From the NCBI GenBank assembly GCA_937895315.1, contig CALAWM010000166.1, forward strand, positions 1 to 13,430: a stretch of DNA of 13,430 nucleotides. Reading direction: 5' to 3'. Every line of letters starts with the position of its first letter. Positions within the stretch are counted from its first letter, which is position 1. The position numbers and the translations under genes were made by a program. The DNA comes from an uncultured Caryophanales bacterium (GTDB taxonomy: Bacteria; Bacillota_I; Bacilli_A; RFN20; CAG-826). This document shows, piece by piece, positions 1 through 5,750 of this stretch. Below the pieces are notes generated by a model that did not search any database, was not told where the DNA came from, and saw only the letters and a program-made list of their open reading frames with translations.

Positions 1-41
1 TCTAATTTCGAATATTGGGTTAATACACCAACTATTTTCAT
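1..41 (-). CDS. Start of a gene downstream of gmk (possibly primosomal helicase PriA), cut by window edge
   Basis: An ATG lies immediately after the gmk stop codon (TAG then ATG, no gap) and opens a frame running off the window edge. Thirteen codons are visible, reading MKIVGVLTQYSKL. In Bacillota, gmk is commonly followed by rpoZ, coaBC and priA, and PriA proteins often begin with a short strand of the type 'xKVLVxY', so PriA is a reasonable guess. Thirteen residues cannot prove it. There is no strong ribosome site ahead of this ATG, so translation would depend on coupling to gmk. It could also be another gene or a chance frame. Confidence 0.35.
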   Translation of the reverse strand, partial: MKIVGVLTQYSKL

Positions 42-617
42 CTATTTTTCATTAATCCGTTTCGTTATTAAAGTCGTAATTTCTTCAATACAAGTTTCTA
101 AATCGTCATTAATAACCGTAAAGTTATATTGATCTTTGAACTTGATTTCTTCTTTAAATTTTTCAGCGCGACGCATAATGGTCGCTTCATCTTCAGTCCC
201 GCGGTGGCGAAGTCTTTTCACTAGTTCTTCGACACTCGGGGGCATGACATAAAACGAGATAATATCTTGCGGAGCAACTTTTGAAATTAATTCCTTGGCA
301 CCATTAACTTCAATCTCAATAAGGACATTTTTTCCAGAGTTTAAGAGATTAAACACATAATCTTTCGGAGTGCCGTAGCTATTGCCGACAAAGGTCGCAT
401 GTTCTAAAAAATTATCACGAGCTAAGTTTTCATTAAATTCTTCATAGGTTACAAAGAAATAATGTTGTCCATGAACTTCTTTATCGCGTTTGGCTCTTGT
501 TGTCATTGATATACTAAAAGTTAAATTAAGGGCGGGGTTACCAATTAAACGATCTAAAATCGTACCTTTACCAACCCCAGAAGGACCACTTATTAAAACA
601 ATAATTCCTTTTTTCAT
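42..617 (-). CDS. gmk: Guanylate kinase
   Basis: Cytoplasmic enzyme that phosphorylates GMP to GDP with ATP, an essential step in guanine nucleotide supply. Visible motifs: the P-loop GPSGVGKGT at residues 11-19 (K17), the GMP-binding stretch SMTTRAKR followed by HGQHYFFV, the ATFVGNSYGTP loop, and EIEVNGA, where most homologues have D instead of the second E. The length of 191 residues is slightly below the usual 200-210. The ATG at 617 is preceded by a modest ribosome site (GCAGG) and a promoter at 645-673. The gene is divergent from the NFACT gene. The stop is TAG and abuts the ATG of the next gene, so the two are probably cotranscribed. The family assignment is certain. Confidence 0.97.
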   Translation of the reverse strand: MKKGIIVLISGPSGVGKGTILDRLIGNPALNLTFSISMTTRAKRDKEVHGQHYFFVTYEEFNENLARDNFLEHATFVGNSYGTPKDYVFNLLNSGKNVLIEIEVNGAKELISKVAPQDIISFYVMPPSVEELVKRLRHRGTEDEATIMRRAEKFKEEIKFKDQYNFTVINDDLETCIEEITTLITKRINEK

Positions 618-644
618 TGTGTTACCTGCCTTTTTTATGCTTTG

Positions 645-673
645 ATTGTATCTTATTTATTAATAAATAACAA
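645..673 (-). promoter_or_regulatory. Probable sigma-70/SigA promoter of gmk
   Basis: On the minus strand, TTGTTA (673-668) and TACAAT (650-645) are separated by exactly 17 bases. They match the -35 box at 4 of 6 and the -10 box at 5 of 6 positions. The gmk ATG lies 27 bases downstream of the -10 box, leaving room for a short leader with a ribosome site. The region is AT-rich, so chance matches are possible. Confidence 0.5.
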
Positions 674-681
674 ACTTCATG

Positions 682-687
682 TAGAAT
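682..687 (+). promoter_or_regulatory. Candidate -10 box of the NFACT gene (leaderless geometry)
   Basis: TAGAAT matches the -10 consensus at 5 of 6 positions and ends 6 bases before the ATG at 694. The expected transcription start would therefore fall on or next to the start codon. There is no Shine-Dalgarno sequence before this ATG, in line with a leaderless mRNA. A weak -35 (TTAATA, 660-665) lies 16 bases upstream. Confidence 0.3.
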
Positions 688-693
688 TAAAGC

Positions 694-2067
694 ATGCAAA
701 GAATGTATCCTCTCGATTTAAAAGCACTTCGTGCCGAACATCAACATATTGAAGGGCTCTTTTTAGAAAAAGTACGACAATTAAGTCTCGTGGATTTTGT
801 CTTGGATTTTAGTAAAAATCAAAACATTTTTATTTCACTTAACAGTAATTTCCCTTTTGTCGGCTTTAATAGTGATTTAAGTGAATTTCCAAGTGGCGGT
901 GAACTCCATAGTTTCGCCATCGACTTACGGCGATTTTTAAATGGACGATTAGTGAGTGTTAGACAACCAAATGATGATATGGTTCTTGCCTTAGACTTTG
1001 AACAACGAAATAATCTTTTAGAAAAAGAAATCTTCACCTTATATATTGAATTAATTCCTAATCACCCGCAGGCGGTATTAACGAATAGTGAAGATAAGAT
1101 TTTAGCAGCCTATCGTTACAACAATGAGCGGGGCAAAGATGGCCGACTTATAAGACGAAATAACATCTACTCCTTACCAAATATCGTAACAAATAAAAGT
1201 CCTAAAAAACTTGGAGATTTTGATTACTTAAAGACGTATTTAGATGCATTTGGCGAACGAATTAAAAAACAAAATTACCGAGTTCTATACGTCTATCTTG
1301 AACACAATATTAAGCGCCTTGAAAAACTTGTCCGGAACTACAAACTAGATTTGACCAAAATTGACGGTATCGCTAAACTATATGAGCACGCCAATCTTTT
1401 ATTAATGAATAAACCGCAAATTGAAGGTGAAAGTGTGCAAATTGACGGTGAAACAATTAATGTTGATCCGCGTTATAGTGCCTTACAAAACGCCGAAATT
1501 CTTTTTAAAAAAGCCAAAAAACTAAAGAAATCAGAAGAAATATTAAAGGAAAGAATTGAGCAATCGGTAAAAGAGATTGAATATCTTTCATCAATTTATC
1601 AAATGCTTCATAGTGTCAAAACAAGTGAAGAATTTTCCCAAATATTTGAAGAATTAAATTTACAAAAGCCCAATGTTAAAACCCATATTAAATCATCACT
1701 TCTTCCTTATTTTGTTACATATAAAAATACGAGAATTCTCTTTGGTCGTAACAATAAACAAAATGACCATTTAAGTTTTAAAATCGCCAAGAAAATACAT
1801 ACTTTTGTTCATATCCGAAATGTCCCCGGCGCACATATTATTATTGAAGAGTCTAACCCGTCAAAAGATGTGTTGGAATATGCCGGAAAATTAGCTTTAT
1901 ACTTATCGAAAAAAGTAGATGGTGATATCACTTACGCCAAAGTATCAGATATTAAAAAAGGCCAGTTTCCCGGCCAAGTTATCTTACGTCATGAGAAGAC
2001 TTTCTATGTCCGTCTAAGTGACACTGAATGCACTAATTTTAAAAATACAATCAAACGGTTAATCTAA
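694..2067 (+). CDS. Divergent NFACT / RqcH-family protein (fibronectin-binding A family)
   Basis: NFACT proteins bind tRNA and 50S ribosome subunits carrying stalled chains. RqcH adds C-terminal alanine tails in ribosome quality control. Residues 1-150 resemble NFACT-N, including FAIDLRRFLNGRLVSVRQ (74-91) and NHPQAVLT. Residues 264-305 are a charged helical coiled-coil stretch ending in EIEYLSSIYQML. Residues 335-440 are NFACT-R, with GRNNKQND at 351-358 and PGAH at 378-381. The length is 457 residues against about 550-570 for typical RqcH. The missing part corresponds to the helix-hairpin-helix region. Where RqcH has the functional Asp-Arg pair, this protein has D95-M96. It is clearly a family member, but alanine tailing should not be assumed. 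No ribosome site precedes the start. A second ATG lies at 703. The 3' end overlaps the convergent trmL by 9 bases. Confidence 0.88.
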   Translation: MQRMYPLDLKALRAEHQHIEGLFLEKVRQLSLVDFVLDFSKNQNIFISLNSNFPFVGFNSDLSEFPSGGELHSFAIDLRRFLNGRLVSVRQPNDDMVLALDFEQRNNLLEKEIFTLYIELIPNHPQAVLTNSEDKILAAYRYNNERGKDGRLIRRNNIYSLPNIVTNKSPKKLGDFDYLKTYLDAFGERIKKQNYRVLYVYLEHNIKRLEKLVRNYKLDLTKIDGIAKLYEHANLLLMNKPQIEGESVQIDGETINVDPRYSALQNAEILFKKAKKLKKSEEILKERIEQSVKEIEYLSSIYQMLHSVKTSEEFSQIFEELNLQKPNVKTHIKSSLLPYFVTYKNTRILFGRNNKQNDHLSFKIAKKIHTFVHIRNVPGAHIIIEESNPSKDVLEYAGKLALYLSKKVDGDITYAKVSDIKKGQFPGQVILRHEKTFYVRLSDTECTNFKNTIKRLI

Positions 2068-2580
2068 AAAATCATTGCCCTTAATCATTTCCTGGGTCGC
2101 TAAATTATAGAAACCTTGTTGGCGCATAATTTCATAACTTATAATCGCCACCGAGTTACTAAGATTTAAACTGCGTGCGCTTGCCACCATAGGAATTCGG
2201 ACTAGTTCTTCTTTATGGGATTTGAGGATATCAAGCGGGATTCCATGTGATTCATTACCAAACATTATATAGATTTCGTCATCGTAACGTCCATATTTAT
2301 ATTCGGAATAGTTGTTCTTGCCATATCTTGTGACATATACAATTTTTTTATCATGATGTTTATTGTCAAAGTCGGCAAAATCTTCATATAAAAATAATGA
2401 AAGATCACTTATGTAATCAAGACCGGCTCTTCGTAAGTTTTTGTCATCGAAATTCCAACCGGAAATGCCTGCTAATGTCGGAAATATTATATGGAGGATT
2501 GCATTAAGAGCAACCGCCGTCCGCATAATATTTCCGACATTAGCAGGCATTTCCGGTTGGAATAAAACGATATGAAGCAT
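2059..2580 (-). CDS. trmL: tRNA (cytidine/uridine(34)-2'-O)-methyltransferase TrmL (SPOUT family)
   Basis: Methylates the 2'-OH of the wobble nucleotide of certain leucine tRNAs using S-adenosylmethionine. SPOUT motifs are plain: NVGNIMRT (14-21), FGNESHGIP (107-115), RIPM (128-131) and RSLNLSNSVA (136-145), which together form the trefoil-knot cofactor site. The length is 173 residues against about 155-160 for most homologues. The start ATG overlaps the ppa stop as TAATG, so translation is probably coupled to ppa. Oddity: codons 31-43 (IIFPTLAGISGWN) are the exact reverse complement of bases encoding residues 6-19, and they stand where homologues have a shorter 'LIxPLGF'-type segment before DDKxLRRAGLDY. 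Whether the enzyme still folds is unknown. The family call is firm. Confidence 0.92.
   Translation of the reverse strand: MLHIVLFQPEMPANVGNIMRTAVALNAILHIIFPTLAGISGWNFDDKNLRRAGLDYISDLSLFLYEDFADFDNKHHDKKIVYVTRYGKNNYSEYKYGRYDDEIYIMFGNESHGIPLDILKSHKEELVRIPMVASARSLNLSNSVAIISYEIMRQQGFYNLATQEMIKGNDFLD
2452..2563. repeat. Perfect 39-bp inverted repeat with 34-base spacer inside trmL
   Basis: Arms at 2452-2490 and 2525-2563 are exact reverse complements over 39 bases, and pairing stops at both ends. The arm nearest the start codon encodes the conserved FQPEMPANVGNI motif and so looks ancestral. The distal arm covers exactly codons 31-43 and looks derived. As mRNA it would form a very stable hairpin beginning about 17 bases after the ATG. 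No tract of U follows, so it is not a terminator. Confidence 0.97.
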
Positions 2581-3125
2581 TATTTGATGCGTTTACCATC
2601 TTTAAAGACGGTATCGTAAAGTTCAACAGCAGTTTCAATCATTTTCACCGCCCGGTCGCGGTCTTGAATGTGATGGACGACTGTTTCCTTGCCTTCTAAA
2701 GTTTTATAAACTTGGAAAAAGTGTCGAATTTCTTGGAAGACATGAGCAGGAATTTCTTCAATTGATTCATATGATGAATAGGTCGGATCATTAGCCGCAA
2801 TAGCAATGATTTTTTCATCAACTTCACCATTATCAATCATTTTCACGGCGCCAATTGGAATACAAGTAACAATGGTCATCGGGACCAGAGGTTGACTACA
2901 TAAAATTAAGACGTCAAGCGGGTCATTATCACCGGCATAGGTTCGTGGAATAAATCCATAGTTTTGCGGGTAATGGGTCGATGTATAAAGAACACGGTCT
3001 AACCGGATTAAACCTGTTTCTTTGTCTAGTTCGTATTTTGATTGTTGTCCGCGACTAATTTCGACAACCGCATCAAAGCGTTCGCTCGTAATCCGCGCGG
3101 GATTCATGTCATGCCAAATATTCAT
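2580..3125 (-). CDS. ppa: Inorganic pyrophosphatase, family I
   Basis: Soluble Mg-dependent enzyme that hydrolyses pyrophosphate to two phosphates, pulling biosynthetic reactions forward. Landmarks at expected positions: KYE (30-32), YPQNYGFIP (52-60), the metal-binding GDNDPLD (65-71, with D66, D68 and D71), D103 in EVDEKII, and HFFQVYKTLE. These correspond to the E. coli residues D65, D67, D70 and D102. The length of 181 residues is typical. The ATG at 3125 has a good ribosome site (AAGGAG at 3139-3134, 8-base spacing). The gene is divergent from the lipoprotein gene and is followed by trmL with a one-base TAATG overlap. Confidence 0.97.
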   Translation of the reverse strand: MNIWHDMNPARITSERFDAVVEISRGQQSKYELDKETGLIRLDRVLYTSTHYPQNYGFIPRTYAGDNDPLDVLILCSQPLVPMTIVTCIPIGAVKMIDNGEVDEKIIAIAANDPTYSSYESIEEIPAHVFQEIRHFFQVYKTLEGKETVVHHIQDRDRAVKMIETAVELYDTVFKDGKRIK

Positions 3126-3193
3126 TTCAATAACTCCTTATGGTAATAGGCTACAAAATTGTGGACTATTTATAGATGTGGTTTAATTATAAT

Positions 3194-3685
3194 ATGAAAA
3201 ACAGAAAAAAATTACAAATGTTGTTAATTGGAAGCGCATTATTGACAATATTGTCAGGATGTCGCCCACAAAGTGAAGATCGGATCCTTATTCCAAAGCT
3301 AAATAGTGCGGAAATTAATGAAGATAATGCTCTTCTTCCCCTCACATATGAAATGACCAAGGCCTTCATAGAAGGTAAAAGATCTTTTATCCTATATTTT
3401 GGTAGCCCCCTATGTCATTTTTGCAATGAGTTAAAACCGTTATTAATTGATTACGTTAGCAAAACGAAAACAGAAATTTATTATTTAGATGCGACCAGTT
3501 TAACTTATGAACAAAATTTTGATTATTTTAAGAGCACTTTTAGTCTTCGCGGGACGCCCACAATTACCTTAATTAAAAATGGGGAAATTAGTCATCAAGA
3601 AGTTGGTTCACAAAACCTTAAAACTGGTGTCGCGGTTAGTAACTTCTTCCGTGACAACATCTTTACACCCATCGTATCGATTTAA
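3194..3685 (+). CDS. Thioredoxin-fold lipoprotein, N-terminal part (frame broken downstream)
   Basis: A membrane-anchored thiol-disulphide protein, probably facing outside the cytoplasmic membrane. From the ATG at 3194 it has a basic n-region (MKNRKK), a hydrophobic segment, and the lipobox LSGC with the lipidated cysteine at C23. A thioredoxin-like domain follows, with the pair CHFC (C74, C77) after YFGSPL and the cis-proline loop GTPT (P122). I prefer 3194 to the in-frame ATG at 3176 because it gives a normal signal peptide. Neither start has a ribosome site. TTTAAT at 3182-3187 is a possible -10 for a leaderless mRNA. The frame ends at 3685, but matching coding sequence continues in another frame to 3945, so the protein is probably truncated. 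The substrate is unknown. Confidence 0.7.
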   Translation: MKNRKKLQMLLIGSALLTILSGCRPQSEDRILIPKLNSAEINEDNALLPLTYEMTKAFIEGKRSFILYFGSPLCHFCNELKPLLIDYVSKTKTEIYYLDATSLTYEQNFDYFKSTFSLRGTPTITLIKNGEISHQEVGSQNLKTGVAVSNFFRDNIFTPIVSI

Positions 3686-3945
3686 GTATTCCGCTTCCAA
3701 AAAATGAGAAAAGTGTTTTATTTACTTATGACTTTAATAATTCTGAACATCAAAAAGTAATTAACACATACTTCTATCCACATTTTCATGAACAAAATAT
3801 TAATGTCTCGATTACAAATATGATTACGGAACCAAAAACTATTACCCTTGAATACCTTGATACAAGTAATGTAATCACCCTCGATCCCCAAAATGAGGAA
3901 GCGTTAAAGGTAGTACAAAGCGAATTTCTAGAATATTTCCAATAA
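3655..3945 (+). pseudogene. Out-of-frame C-terminal part of the thioredoxin-fold lipoprotein gene
   Basis: This frame (first codon positions equal 1 modulo 3, minus one relative to the upstream gene) is open from 3655 to the TAA at 3943-3945. From about 3676 it reads IDLSIPLPKNEKSVLFTYDF and goes on in protein-like sequence with aromatic and acidic residues, ending in FLEYFQ. It has no ATG, GTG or TTG start with a ribosome site near its beginning, so it is not likely an independent gene. The simplest reading is that one base was lost (or two gained) between 3655 and 3685, splitting a protein of about 250 residues. No classic minus-one slippery heptamer is visible there. A sequencing error would look the same. 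It fills most of the gap before the next gene. Confidence 0.6.
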
Positions 3946-3972
3946 ATCACATTTTTCTATAGTAGAAATCTT

Positions 3973-4000
3973 TTGCAATTAGTTCCATCTTGTATATAAT
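3973..4000 (+). promoter_or_regulatory. SigA-type promoter of the nucleoside kinase gene
   Basis: TTGCAA (3973-3978) and a perfect TATAAT (3995-4000) are separated by 16 bases, with a TG two bases upstream of the -10 box. A leader of about 33 bases follows, and it contains the ribosome site AGGAG at 4031-4035. This argues that the open frame extending up to the TTG at 3990 is not the true start. Confidence 0.7.
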
Positions 4001-4040
4001 GTTACCAAGTATTTATATCGAATATTTAAAAGGAGTCCTT

Positions 4041-5699
4041 ATGGAAAAGAATAAACAAACTAGTTTTAAAGTTACCTTTAACAATAAAACTACCACCCAC
4101 AACACTCCGACACGTGTTCTTGATGTTGTCGGTCCCAACCGTGACTTCATTTGTGTGCTCGTAAATGGCCGGGTTCGTGAATTAACCTACGTTATTACCC
4201 AAGACGCAAAGCTTGAAGTTAAAACCCTTGATGATAGTGAAGGTATTCGGATTTATCAAACATCACTTCGTTATGTTGCCGCTATGGCAATGAAAAGAAT
4301 CCGTCCTGAATTAAACGTTCGTTTCTCATATAATGTTTCACGTTCTATCTTCATTCAAGTGACAAATAAAGGTGTGACTGTTGATCGCTTACTTGTTGAA
4401 AAATTGCAAAAAGAAATGCGTTCAATCGTCGATGCAGACCTTGTTTTTAATCGTTCAAAAATTACGGTCCAACAAGCGGAAGTGCTTTTTGAAAAACTCG
4501 GTTACAAAGACAAGTTAGAAATCTTAAAGTACCGTCCAGAACCAAATGTCCATATTTATGAATGCGATGGCTATCAAAACTATATGTATGGTTACATGGT
4601 CCCAAGTAGCGGATACCTTAAAAACTTCATCATTCGTCCATATTCCCCAGGAATGTTATTACAATATCCGCGGAGTGAAACCAAAGGTGAAATTCCGGAA
4701 TTTAAGGATGCCCCAATGTTTGGAAAAGCATTAAAAGCAAGTCACAACTGGGCGAAACTTACCAACCTTGATAGCGTTGCCCATATCAATTCCTACATTG
4801 AAAAAGGCCAAATTGTCGAATTAATTAATATAGCCGAAGCAAAACACTACCAAATGCTTAGTGAACTTGGTCAACGGATTATGGAAGATAGTGAAGACAT
4901 CCGTTTAATTTGTATTGCCGGTCCTAGTAGTTCTGGGAAAACCACATTCGCCAATCGACTTCGCACTGAATTAATGAGTCGCGGGCTTAACGCTATTCGC
5001 CTATCCATTGATGATTATTATTTACCACGCGAATTAGCACCACGCGATGAAAATGGCAACTTCGATTTAGAATCAATCTATGCGCTCGATATCGAACTCT
5101 TTAACCAAAATATGCTTGATTTAATTAACGGGGAAGAAGTTCAATTACCTAAATTTGACTTTAAAATCGGTAAAAGAGTCGCTGGACGTAAACTTAAAGT
5201 TAAATCGAATCAACCAATCATCATTGAAGGTATTCATGCTTTAAACGAACAACTTACCAGTTATATTCCAAAACACCAAAAATACAAGATTTATATTTCC
5301 CCACAAGCCCAAATTAATATTGACGATCATAACCCAATTAGTCTTACCGACTTACGGCTACTCCGTCGTATCGTCCGTGATAAGAAATACCGTAATGCCA
5401 GCGCTCAAGAAACAATGAATATGTGGCCAAGCGTCCGTGCCGGTGAATTTAAATGGATTTATGATACCCAAGAAGAAGCCGACTATGTGTTCAATTCGCT
5501 CCTTTCTTATGAATTAGCGGTTATGAAAAAACATGCCTTACCACTACTTCTTGAATTTGATTATCAAAGTGAATTCTTCCCACTTGCGGAACGGCTTATT
5601 AGAATGCTTAAATACTTCTTAGACCTTGACGAACAATGGGTTCCTAATAACTCATTACTCCGGGAATTCATCGGCGGAAGTTGCTTCCACGACGTATAA
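4041..5699 (+). CDS. Nucleoside kinase (TGS + ThrRS-like SAD domain fused to a uridine kinase domain)
   Basis: Cytoplasmic P-loop kinase, likely phosphorylating uridine/cytidine or a related nucleoside with NTP. Domain order: a TGS-like domain (about 8-65), a region like the threonyl-tRNA synthetase second additional domain (about 70-250), then a phosphoribulokinase/uridine kinase domain. The latter has the P-loop GPSSSGKTT at 294-302 (K300), the nearby IDDYYLPRE, the acceptor-site region through LPKFDFKIGKR, and EGIHALNE beginning at E396. The length of 552 residues is normal for this Firmicutes-type fusion, which lacks the synthetase catalytic core. The ATG at 4041 is chosen because AGGAG ends 5 bases upstream and the promoter at 3973-4000 lies before it. 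Transcribed alone and ended by the terminator at 5722-5748. The exact substrate is not shown by sequence. Confidence 0.9.
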   Translation: MEKNKQTSFKVTFNNKTTTHNTPTRVLDVVGPNRDFICVLVNGRVRELTYVITQDAKLEVKTLDDSEGIRIYQTSLRYVAAMAMKRIRPELNVRFSYNVSRSIFIQVTNKGVTVDRLLVEKLQKEMRSIVDADLVFNRSKITVQQAEVLFEKLGYKDKLEILKYRPEPNVHIYECDGYQNYMYGYMVPSSGYLKNFIIRPYSPGMLLQYPRSETKGEIPEFKDAPMFGKALKASHNWAKLTNLDSVAHINSYIEKGQIVELINIAEAKHYQMLSELGQRIMEDSEDIRLICIAGPSSSGKTTFANRLRTELMSRGLNAIRLSIDDYYLPRELAPRDENGNFDLESIYALDIELFNQNMLDLINGEEVQLPKFDFKIGKRVAGRKLKVKSNQPIIIEGIHALNEQLTSYIPKHQKYKIYISPQAQINIDDHNPISLTDLRLLRRIVRDKKYRNASAQETMNMWPSVRAGEFKWIYDTQEEADYVFNSLLSYELAVMKKHALPLLLEFDYQSEFFPLAERLIRMLKYFLDLDEQWVPNNSLLREFIGGSCFHDV

Positions 5700-5721
5700 T
5701 CTATAAACATCATTATTTAAA

Positions 5722-5748
5722 AAAAGGGCTACGTTTTGTAGCCCTTTT
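5722..5748. terminator. Bidirectional Rho-independent terminator
   Basis: A perfect 11-bp stem (AAAAGGGCTAC / GTAGCCCTTTT) with a 5-base GTTTT loop. The T run follows the stem on the plus strand and the A run gives a matching T run on the minus strand. It lies between the convergent nucleoside kinase gene (stop at 5699) and the DUF5677-like gene (stop at 5751-5753), so it can end both. Confidence 0.92.
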
Positions 5749-5750
5749 CC

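Noticed and set aside
819..1037. 72-codon minus-strand frame inside the NFACT gene
   Set aside because: It is antisense to a conserved coding region with no recognisable motif or start signal.
3186..3191. Minus-strand TATAAT as a promoter for ppa
   Set aside because: No acceptable -35 hexamer lies 16-18 bases upstream, and the site overlaps the lipoprotein start. The true ppa promoter was not resolved.
3655..3685. Programmed minus-one frameshift in the lipoprotein gene
   Set aside because: No X-XXY-YYZ heptamer in the zero frame and no obvious downstream stem or upstream Shine-Dalgarno-like stimulator was seen. A simple indel is more economical.
3952..3975. Possible terminator after the split lipoprotein gene (TTTCTA / TAGAAA)
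   Set aside because: The stem is only 6 A/T-rich pairs with a 3-base loop, and its T run overlaps the next promoter's -35 box. It is too weak to call.
3990..4040. Upstream extension of the nucleoside kinase frame to a TTG at 3990
   Set aside because: It overlaps the TATAAT promoter box, and the ATG at 4041 has a ribosome site directly ahead of it.
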